Positions 22,825 through 30,102 of a stretch of 64,000 nt of DNA are shown here, one piece after another. Source of the stretch: Streptosporangiaceae bacterium NEAU-GS5 (GTDB taxonomy: Bacteria > Actinomycetota > Actinomycetes > Streptosporangiales > Streptosporangiaceae); NCBI GenBank assembly GCA_017592665.1, contig JAGFNW010000006.1, positions 1-64,000 of the forward strand, written 5' to 3'. How positions within the stretch are numbered: the stretch's first letter is position 1; every line of letters starts with the position of its first letter. The notes beneath the pieces are model-generated. The model made no database searches. It was not told the origin of the DNA and saw only the letters and a list, made by a program, of their open reading frames with translations. The position numbers were made by a program, and so were the translations under genes.

Positions 22825-23757
22825 TCAGTCCCCGGAGCTGAGCGGCTGAGCGGGGTCGGGCTCTCGGATCTGGACGGCTTCGCGGCGGATGTCGGACGCC
22901 GTCGGCATCCGGCTGCCCGGCTGGCCGACCGCCGCGGTCGCCCAGGCGAGCCCTTCGACCAGGGCGGCCTCACCGCGCGCCCCGGCCGCGAGGAAGCCCG
23001 CAAGCAGGGCGTCGCCCGCGCCGACGCTGCTGCGCGGCCGCTTGATCGGGCAGGCGCCGTGCAGGATCCTGCCGTCCTGGACGAGGAGCGCGCCGTCGGC
23101 GCCGAGGCTGGCCAGCACCGTGGCGCAGCCGAGCTGGATCGAGGCCTTGATGACGTCTCCGACCGTCTCCATGGCCGACCCGGTCGCCTCGGCGAGCTCG
23201 TCGCGGTTGGGCTTGACCAGGGCCGGCCCTCCGGCGAGCGCGGCGACCAGGGCCGGGCCGCTGGTGTCGACGGCCACGTTGATGCCGGCCCGGGCGAACC
23301 GCTCGGCGAGCCACGCGTACACCTCGGTCGGCACGCCCGGCGGCAGGCTGCCCGAGGCGACCACCCAGTCGGCCGACCGGGCGGCGTCGAGCACGGCCTG
23401 CGCGATGCGGTCGAGCTCACCGGCGGTCAGCTCGAACCCCGCCTCGTTGACCTTGGTGACCGTGCCGTCGGGCTCGGCCAGCGCGATGTTGGAACGGGTG
23501 GGTCCGGCCACTTCGACCGGGATCATCTCGATCGCCTCGGCCGACAGCAGGTCGAGCAGCCGCCGGCCGTCGGGCCCGCCGTAGGGGATGACGGCGCAGG
23601 ACGGGATGCCGTTGGCCAGCAGGGCCCGGGTCACGTTGACGCCCTTGCCGCCCGGGTCGAGACGGGTCGCGTCGGCCCGGATGACCGCCCCGCGGCGCAG
23701 CGACTCGACCTGGAGCGTCCGATCCAGGCTGGGGTTCAAGGTGAGCGTCAAGATCAT
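22825..23757 (-). CDS. 1-phosphofructokinase / tagatose-6-phosphate kinase family
   Basis: A 310-residue PfkB/ribokinase-family hexose-phosphate kinase: N-terminal ILTLTLNPSLDRTL, GGKGVNVTRAL and the catalytic SSVGAGDALLAGFL. FruK and LacC-type enzymes phosphorylate fructose-1-phosphate or tagatose-6-phosphate. In this operon it probably acts on the ketose phosphate made by the Zn dehydrogenase. ATG 23757 overlaps the DeoR stop by 4 bases; the open frame continues upstream to 23991 as an artefact of overlap with deoR. Confidence 0.9.
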   Translation of the reverse strand: MILTLTLNPSLDRTLQVESLRRGAVIRADATRLDPGGKGVNVTRALLANGIPSCAVIPYGGPDGRRLLDLLSAEAIEMIPVEVAGPTRSNIALAEPDGTVTKVNEAGFELTAGELDRIAQAVLDAARSADWVVASGSLPPGVPTEVYAWLAERFARAGINVAVDTSGPALVAALAGGPALVKPNRDELAEATGSAMETVGDVIKASIQLGCATVLASLGADGALLVQDGRILHGACPIKRPRSSVGAGDALLAGFLAAGARGEAALVEGLAWATAAVGQPGSRMPTASDIRREAVQIREPDPAQPLSSGD

Positions 23758-24515
23758 GAGCGGACCACGTCCGGGCCCGCGGCCGCGAGGTCGGCCGCGA
23801 GTCCCGCGTCCAGACCCGAGTCGCTGATGATGAGGTCGATCTCGTCGAGCGCGCCGAAGCGGGCGAAGTAGTCGCTGCTGAACTTGGTGTGGTCGGCCAG
23901 CAGCACGCGCCGCCTCGCGCATTTGATCATTGCCCGCTTGACCGCGGCCTCGGCCGGGTCGGGCGTGGTGAGGCCCTTGGAAACCGAGCACCCGTTGGTC
24001 GCCATGAACGCCACGTCGACGTGGAGCTGGGACAGCGGCTGCAGCGCCCAGTCGTCGACCGTGGCGAGCGTCTTGCCGCGCACCCTGCCGCCCAGCATGA
24101 TCACGGACAGGTTGGGGCGGGTCGCGAGCGCGGCCGCCAGGGGCGGCGAGTTGACCACGATCGTGAGCTCCCGGTCGGCCGGCAGCACGCGCGCCAGCCG
24201 GCCGGTGGTCGAGCCCGCGTCGAGCACGATCGCCCCGTCCTGCGGCAACTCGGCCAGGGCGGCCTTGGCGATGCGCTCCTTCTCGGCGGTCATGACCTCG
24301 TCGCGGGCGGCCAGCGCCGGCTCGAAGGCCAGCCGCTCGACGGGGATGGCCCCTCCATGCACGCGCCGCAGCACACCGGCGCGCTCCAGGGCCGTGAGGT
24401 CACGGCGGATGGTCTCCGTCGTGACCCCGAACTCCTCGGCCAGCGTCACCACATCGACCCGGCCCTGGGAGCGGGCGCGCTGCAGGATCTCCTGATGCCG
24501 CTCCTCCGCGTACAT
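23754..24515 (-). CDS. DeoR-family repressor of the PTS operon
   Basis: A 253-residue DeoR/GlpR regulator: N-terminal HTH (RHQEILQRARSQGRVDVVTL, then GVTTETIRRDL), the RVHGGA hinge, and a sugar-phosphate isomerase-like sensor domain (DAGSTTGRLA, ATNGCSVSKGLT). Members repress sugar operons and are released by a sugar-phosphate intermediate. It is the first gene of the operon, so autoregulation is likely. A good promoter lies 35-63 bases upstream. Confidence 0.92.
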   Translation of the reverse strand: MYAEERHQEILQRARSQGRVDVVTLAEEFGVTTETIRRDLTALERAGVLRRVHGGAIPVERLAFEPALAARDEVMTAEKERIAKAALAELPQDGAIVLDAGSTTGRLARVLPADRELTIVVNSPPLAAALATRPNLSVIMLGGRVRGKTLATVDDWALQPLSQLHVDVAFMATNGCSVSKGLTTPDPAEAAVKRAMIKCARRRVLLADHTKFSSDYFARFGALDEIDLIISDSGLDAGLAADLAAAGPDVVRS

Positions 24516-24549
24516 GTGGTTTCACCGCCACTTCATGTTGTTTTATCTG

Positions 24550-24578
24550 TGTTTACTCCCGAATGGTTGTAGGGTCAA
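24550..24578 (-). promoter_or_regulatory. Promoter of the PTS operon with AAACA repeats
   Basis: Read on the minus strand: -35 TTGACC (24578-24573), a 17-base spacer and -10 TAAACA (24555-24550). Two AAACA copies 11 bases apart, one helical turn, overlap and follow the -10, a typical place for a DeoR-type repressor site. Transcription would begin around 24543, leaving a roughly 28-base leader before the deoR ATG. Confidence 0.55.
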
Positions 24579-24584
24579 GAGGTC

Positions 24585-27500
24585 TCACTCGCCCATCAGC
24601 GAGAATCCGGCCCAGAAGAACGGATTCGCGTACGGGCGGGTGCCGGAGGAGTGGCCGAGCAGGCGCCAGCGCCGGGCCGCGGCCGGGTCCTCTTCCACGA
24701 GTTCGGCGATGGTCGCGCCGCGGAGCCAGAGCTGGGCGGCGCGGAGCGCCTCGGCCGGAGCGGCGCCGGCCAGGAACTCGGCGTAGAACCGCCGCATGAG
24801 GAAGGCGGTCGCCTGGTCGGACACGCTCCACATCGACGCCACCACCCCGGCGGCCCCCGCCCGCAAAAAAGCCGACACGAGACCCGCATACCCCCCCGAC
24901 TCCCCCGACCCAGAGTCTCCGGCCCCCCCGACCGACCCGGCCCCCCCGGTGACCGTCGTGATGCCCGACCCGCAGGCCGACAAGACCACCAGCCTGACCG
25001 ACGACAGGTCGAACGCGGCCACCCGGCTCGCGACCAGCGGATCCCGGTCCGCCGTCCAGATCGCCGGCTGACCGCCCCCCGGCCGAGTCACCGACGCGTG
25101 GCAGGCGATGTGGAGGAGACCGCAGCTCGGTGCGTACGCCTCGACGGCCTCGGCCGTGACCTCGGGGCCGGTCAGCACCATGCGGCGGTCGGCGGGGAAC
25201 AGCCCGGCGACGGCGGCCGCCTCCTGCGCCGCGTACGGCAGGTCGCCCAAGGAGTCGGCGAGCACGAGGATGGATCCCGGCGCGCGGCCCACATCTTCAG
25301 CCCGGCGCCGCAGCTCGCCCGCCACCCGCAGGTTCGGCGTATACGAGATGACGTAGTCGTCGAGCAGAGCCGGGCCGCCAGCCGATGGACGGGCCGCGTG
25401 CAGCGGCAGGAACCCGCTGAGACTGGACGCGGCCACCCGCAACCGGCTGCCGTGGACGACGCCCAGCTCGTCGAGCCGGCGGCGCAGCGGCTCCCCGACC
25501 GCCTCCCACAGCCAGGCGGCCACGCCGTCCATGGCCCGCATGAGACCGGCCGGAGGGCCGCCCAGCTGCCAGTCCAGGTAGCTCTGTAACCAGGCCGCCT
25601 CCTGCCTTCTGACCTCGCCCAATGTCAGACCGTCGAGGCGCGCGACCTGCACCGCCCCTCCCTCGGGCGGCACGATGATCAGCGCCGATCCAAACCCAGT
25701 GATCACCGGCACCACCGTGGTTGCCGTGTCAGACGCGCCCAGGCCGCGATGAACGACGCCCAGATCGGCCTGGGCGGGTTGAGCGACGGCCAGATCGGCT
25801 TGGGCGACGGCCTGGTCGGGTTGGACGACGGCCAGGTCGGGTTGGACGGCAGCCTGGTCTGGTTGAACTACGGCCAGGTCGAGGGCCCGGGCCGTGCTGA
25901 GGTCGGACAGGCGCAGGGCCTCCTCCGGACGTCCGGCGAGCAGGCTCACGTACGCGGCGTGCGTGTAAGCGTGATTCAGCACGGGGGGCGTTTCCTGCCA
26001 CCCGGCCTCGCCCGGCTGCTCGGCGAAGGCGAAGGCGGCCTCCAACTCCTCTGCCGCCGCGACATACCCCGCGAGCGCCCCCTCCAGGTCGCCCTGCCGG
26101 GCCGCCATGTCCGCGAGCGTGAGCCGGGCCGCCCACTCGGCGTGGGACGGCGCGTCGGCGGCCGACCTACGGAGATATCCCAGCTTCAGCCGCACGCCGG
26201 CCCAGCGACCGGACTCGCCGGTCTCCTCGTAGTAGGCGGCCACCTCCTCATAGAGCCGCGCCGCCTCGCCCGCGTTCGCCTCCGCCGCGTCGCCCGCCTC
26301 GCCCGCCTGAGCCGCGTCGCCCGCCTGAGCCGTGTCGAGCGCGTCGGCCGCCGGATCACACGAGCAGCGAAGCCGGATCCCGTCGGCCAGCCGTTCCTGC
26401 GCGTCCGCCCACTGGTCGGGGTAGCGGTCCCGGGTGAACAGGGTGAGCGCGGCGCGGGCGTGGTCGATCGCCAGCTCCACGTTCTCAGCGTGGTCGCCGG
26501 CCACCCGCCGCAAGTACGTGTCGGCCAGTTGGGCCTGGATCCGCGCCCACGACTCGGGGCGCCCGCCCGGATCGACGTACGCGAGGCCCGACCGCAGCGC
26601 CTCGATGGCCTGCTCGGCCTTGTCCGGCGCATCGGGACCCGCACCCGACATGAGCACCTCGGCCACGCACATCTGAATCGCCGCCCAGTGGTCGGGATCC
26701 TCCAGCGGATTCAGCCGGTCGCGTACGGCGAGGATGCGCCGTAACCCGCCGTCACCGTCGTCATCGGGCCCGCCGCGCATGGCGACCCGGACGAGGACCT
26801 GCTGGATCGGCACGTCGGCCTGATCGATGCCGGATTCGGAGGCCAGCGCCAGGGCCTCGGTCGCGTGGGCGTGCGCCCGGCGCAGGTTCTCGTCCCGGTC
26901 GCCCCGCGCCCGCTCGATGTAGGCGTGCGCCAGCTTGGAGTGGGATTGGGCCACGACCACGGGACGGCCGGTCCGCAGGCCGTACTCGGCGACGGCCCGA
27001 TGACACTCGATGGCCTCCTCCAGACGGTCGGCGCGATCCGGGCCGTGCATGTTCGTCAGGGCCTCGCCCAGCAGTGTGGTGAACCCGGCCCACTCGGGGC
27101 TGCCGGGGGCGGCCAGTTCCCGGCCGCGGCGGCACAGCTCGGCCTTGCGCCCGGGGGTCATGCGGCGGTCGGCGTACGCCAGTTCCTGCAGAAGGAACGC
27201 GATCTCATGCTCCTCAGGCGTGCCCTCCAGGGTTTCGATCTCGGTCTCCCAGCCCGCCCAGTCAAGGGCCGGGCCGACGCCGTACTCCCTGGCGACCGCG
27301 ACCAGATCCGCGTGCGCCACGAAGTTCTCATCCCGTCCCGTGCGGAACAGATACTCGGCGGCCGGGGTGAGCAGCAGGTCGGCCTCCCGCGCCAGCACGG
27401 CCTCCTTGCCGTCCGCGCCCTGCGCCGCAACGAGCGCCTGCACCGCCTCAAGCAGCAGACGGCGGATCCCCGGCCGACGGGCCAGGAAACGGATGATGTC

Positions 27501-27836
27501 CTCCTCCTCGGTCAGACCGCTCATCCGGTTCAGCACGCCCTGGTCCAGCTCGGACCGCGTCGGCCGCAGCCGGCGCGCGAACGCCTCGTCCACCCCGAGC
27601 TCCCGGCAATCCGCCAGCAGCTCGCGGTCCGCCAGCAGCGACTCGGCCGCGTCCGGCTCGTTCTGGTACTGCGCGATCAGGACCTCCAGCATGGCGTCGG
27701 CGTGCTCGCCGAGCAGCTCCCCCGGTCGTTCCGTGGCCAGCCGCCGCTTGTCCTCGTACGAGAATCCGTTGGCGAACGCGAGAACCGCGTCCACCACTGA
27801 CTGCGGAATGTGGATCTCCTGCCGTTCCTGTGCCAT
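24585..27836 (-). CDS. TPR-CHAT caspase-like protein
   Basis: This 1083-residue protein has a long helical/TPR region (about 1-740) and a C-terminal CHAT (caspase-HetF-associated with TPRs) peptidase domain. The catalytic pair is visible as His in LLHIACHAS (about residue 911) and Cys in LVVLSACGSG (about 954). CHAT proteases cleave partner proteins on a signal, for instance in gasdermin and type III-E CRISPR systems; no such partner is adjacent. A degenerate hexapeptide repeat (AVVQPD-like, about 645-697) lies between the TPRs and CHAT, and a GDAAQAGEAGDAAEA stretch precedes it. ATG 27836 was chosen; the open frame to 28256 runs over another gene remnant. Possible cell-death or signalling effector. 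Confidence 0.85.
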   Translation of the reverse strand: MAQERQEIHIPQSVVDAVLAFANGFSYEDKRRLATERPGELLGEHADAMLEVLIAQYQNEPDAAESLLADRELLADCRELGVDEAFARRLRPTRSELDQGVLNRMSGLTEEEDIIRFLARRPGIRRLLLEAVQALVAAQGADGKEAVLAREADLLLTPAAEYLFRTGRDENFVAHADLVAVAREYGVGPALDWAGWETEIETLEGTPEEHEIAFLLQELAYADRRMTPGRKAELCRRGRELAAPGSPEWAGFTTLLGEALTNMHGPDRADRLEEAIECHRAVAEYGLRTGRPVVVAQSHSKLAHAYIERARGDRDENLRRAHAHATEALALASESGIDQADVPIQQVLVRVAMRGGPDDDGDGGLRRILAVRDRLNPLEDPDHWAAIQMCVAEVLMSGAGPDAPDKAEQAIEALRSGLAYVDPGGRPESWARIQAQLADTYLRRVAGDHAENVELAIDHARAALTLFTRDRYPDQWADAQERLADGIRLRCSCDPAADALDTAQAGDAAQAGEAGDAAEANAGEAARLYEEVAAYYEETGESGRWAGVRLKLGYLRRSAADAPSHAEWAARLTLADMAARQGDLEGALAGYVAAAEELEAAFAFAEQPGEAGWQETPPVLNHAYTHAAYVSLLAGRPEEALRLSDLSTARALDLAVVQPDQAAVQPDLAVVQPDQAVAQADLAVAQPAQADLGVVHRGLGASDTATTVVPVITGFGSALIIVPPEGGAVQVARLDGLTLGEVRRQEAAWLQSYLDWQLGGPPAGLMRAMDGVAAWLWEAVGEPLRRRLDELGVVHGSRLRVAASSLSGFLPLHAARPSAGGPALLDDYVISYTPNLRVAGELRRRAEDVGRAPGSILVLADSLGDLPYAAQEAAAVAGLFPADRRMVLTGPEVTAEAVEAYAPSCGLLHIACHASVTRPGGGQPAIWTADRDPLVASRVAAFDLSSVRLVVLSACGSGITTVTGGAGSVGGAGDSGSGESGGYAGLVSAFLRAGAAGVVASMWSVSDQATAFLMRRFYAEFLAGAAPAEALRAAQLWLRGATIAELVEEDPAAARRWRLLGHSSGTRPYANPFFWAGFSLMGE

Positions 27837-27967
27837 GGCGCCATCGTCTGTTTTCCCGGCGATCTCGGACAGGTATGGGCATAGTGCCGTGGCGGCGGGG
27901 AGAACCCGGGCCGCCCCTGTGGGACGTTTCCGTTCTGCCGCACACGTGACGACACATGGGGGACGTG

Positions 27968-28307
27968 ATGCGGTTCGGGACCCTCGGTCCAGTCGACACG
28001 TACCGGGAGATATGCGCGCTCGTCGGGCTCGCGGAGGCCTGCCGTACGTTGGGCGACCTCGAGAACGCGCGCTCACGCAGACCGCGCGCTGACCGTGGCG
28101 CGGGCGAGCGGCGCGCAGGCCGTCGAGGGGCCAGCGCGCTACGAGCTCGCCCGGCTCAACCCATCCGGCATGGATCAGGCCGCCGAAGCCCTCGCAATCC
28201 TTCAGGAAGCCGGCCATCACGCAGGCGAAACAGGTGCCCGCGACCTGCCGGCCCAACTCGACAAGGGAGCCTTACACGCTCCGAACCCGTCATTGTCCAC
28301 GGAATAA
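27968..28307 (+). pseudogene. SARP regulator remnant (N-terminal motif fused to TPR tail)
   Basis: ATG 27968 reads MRFGTLGPV, the classic first residues of a SARP/BTAD regulator, and passes directly into TPR sequence (YREICALVGLAEACRTLGDL). After NAR near 28070 one extra base shifts the frame, and the TPR continues as HADRALTVARASGAQAVEG, then AAEALAILQEAGHHAG, to TAA 28305-28307. The DNA-binding, BTAD and ATPase domains are missing. This and the 553-bp gap 27837-28389 contain no intact gene that I can support. Confidence 0.65.
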
Positions 28308-28389
28308 CGGACGAAGGCTTGGTGCCATGGCGGGCGACACACGCCGCTATGGGGGGCCGGCGGCCTCATCGAAATGTGAGGAATCGCCA

Positions 28390-30039
28390 GTGACAAAGCA
28401 CCGACGTCTGAGCGCGGCCGTCTGCGCCGCCGCGCTCATGACGGCACTGACCAGCGCGATCGCAGCCCATCCGGCAGCGGCGTCGCCGAACACCGAGTAC
28501 GGGGACTTCAACGGGGACGGCCGGGACGACCTGGCCATCGGCATCCCGGGGGCGAGCGTCAACGGCGCCGCCGGAGCCGGAGCCGTCCAGGTCCTGTACG
28601 GCACGGCCGACGGGCTCAGCAGTTCCGGCCAGCAGTTCCTGCGCCAGGGCTTCAACGGACTCGAGGACACGGCCGAAGCCGGCGACCACTTCGGCCAGGC
28701 CCTCGCCAAGGGCGACGTCAACCATGACGGCTTCGCCGACCTCGTCGTCGGCGTGCCGGGGGAGGACGTCGTGACCGCGGGGGCGGCGGGCTCGATCGTC
28801 GTCATCCACGGCGGGCCCGGCGGGCTCGGCGACGACTTCGTGGTCACCCAGAACCGCAGCGGCGTAGAGGACGACGCCGAAGCGGGCGACAACTTCGGCG
28901 CGGCGCTCGCCGCGGGCGACTTCGACAACGACGAGTTCGCCGACGTGGCCGTCGGCGTGCCGGGTGAGAACGGCGGCGCCGGCGGCGTCAACGTGCTCTA
29001 CGGCGCGGCCCCGTTCTTCGACCTCACCCGGGACCAGTTCTGGACCCAGGACAGCACTGACATCCTGGACGCCTCGGAGCCGGGCGACGCGTTCGGCCGT
29101 TCCCTGGTGGCCGGCAACTTCGACTTCACCGCCGGCGACGACCTCGCCATCGGCGTGCCGCTCGAAGACGTCACCACCAGCGTGACCACGCTCTCCGACG
29201 CCGGGGGCGTCAACGTCATCTACAGCCGGCCGCTGCTCGGCCTCACTGCGCGGAACGCCTCAGGGCTGGTGGACAACCAGCTGTGGACCCAGGAGTCGGG
29301 CGGGATCACCGGGTTGGCCGCGTCCGGCGAGGAGTTCGGCGACGCGCTCGCGGCCGGCGACTTCAACCATCAGGAGGGCGTCGACCTGGCCATCGGCATA
29401 CCGAAGGACTCCATCGAGGGCCAGGCCGTCGGCACGGTCGGATCGGTCGAGGTGCTCTACGGCCTGCGTGACCCGGCCACGGCCGACGGCCTCTCGGCGA
29501 CCGACAGCCAGCGCTGGACGCAGAGCGCGGTCGGCGCGGGCGGCGGATCGGAGCCGTTCGACTTCTTCGGCGACACCCTGGCTGCCGGCGACTTCAACAA
29601 CGACGGCGAGGACGACCTGGCCATCGCCTCACCGGGCGAGGACGTGACCAGCAACACGGTCTTCGACGCCGGCTCCGTCGACGTCCTCTACGGCACCTCC
29701 GGCCCGGGGCTGAGCACCGCGCACAGCCTGTTGATGACGCAGGCCTCGCTGGACACCCCTGACACGTCCGAGCAGTTCGACTCCTTCGGCCAAGCCCTCT
29801 ACGTGGCCGACTTCAATGGCAAGACGGGCGACGACCTCGCCATCGGCGTACCGCTCGAGTCCCTCGAACTCCCCTCGGGCACCTTCAACTCCGCCGGCCA
29901 GGTCAACATCGTCTACGGCCGCAACCCCCTGATCGCCTTCGGCGGCCTCGACCCCACCCGCGACTCCCAACTCTGGAACCAGTCCACCACCGCCACCGGC
30001 CCCCAACCCCAATCCTTCTTCGGCTCCGCCGTGAGCTGA
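28390..30039 (+). CDS. Secreted FG-GAP / integrin-alpha-like beta-propeller protein
   Basis: A 549-residue exported protein: signal peptide (LSAAVCAAALMTALTSAIAA, cleavage near AAASP) followed by seven FG-GAP repeats, each with a calcium-binding DxNxDGxDD-like loop (DFNGDGRDDLAIGIPG, DVNHDGFADLVVGVPG, DFNNDGEDDLAIASPG). The family forms a seven-bladed propeller and is usually extracellular, sometimes with hydrolase or adhesion roles; no catalytic residues stand out. GTG 28390 follows GAGGAA with an 8-base gap. The role is unknown. It stands alone on the plus strand between the CHAT and FxsT genes. Confidence 0.88.
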   Translation: MTKHRRLSAAVCAAALMTALTSAIAAHPAAASPNTEYGDFNGDGRDDLAIGIPGASVNGAAGAGAVQVLYGTADGLSSSGQQFLRQGFNGLEDTAEAGDHFGQALAKGDVNHDGFADLVVGVPGEDVVTAGAAGSIVVIHGGPGGLGDDFVVTQNRSGVEDDAEAGDNFGAALAAGDFDNDEFADVAVGVPGENGGAGGVNVLYGAAPFFDLTRDQFWTQDSTDILDASEPGDAFGRSLVAGNFDFTAGDDLAIGVPLEDVTTSVTTLSDAGGVNVIYSRPLLGLTARNASGLVDNQLWTQESGGITGLAASGEEFGDALAAGDFNHQEGVDLAIGIPKDSIEGQAVGTVGSVEVLYGLRDPATADGLSATDSQRWTQSAVGAGGGSEPFDFFGDTLAAGDFNNDGEDDLAIASPGEDVTSNTVFDAGSVDVLYGTSGPGLSTAHSLLMTQASLDTPDTSEQFDSFGQALYVADFNGKTGDDLAIGVPLESLELPSGTFNSAGQVNIVYGRNPLIAFGGLDPTRDSQLWNQSTTATGPQPQSFFGSAVS

Positions 30040-30102
30040 CCCATCCAGGCGAAGGGCACCCCGCCTCGGGTGTCCTTCGCCGTCCTTACAAATTCGCCGT
30101 CT

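Noticed and set aside
27837..28256. N-terminal extension of the CHAT gene to 28256
   Set aside because: The extension is antisense to the SARP remnant and unlike any CHAT protein; ATG 27836 gives a normal start.
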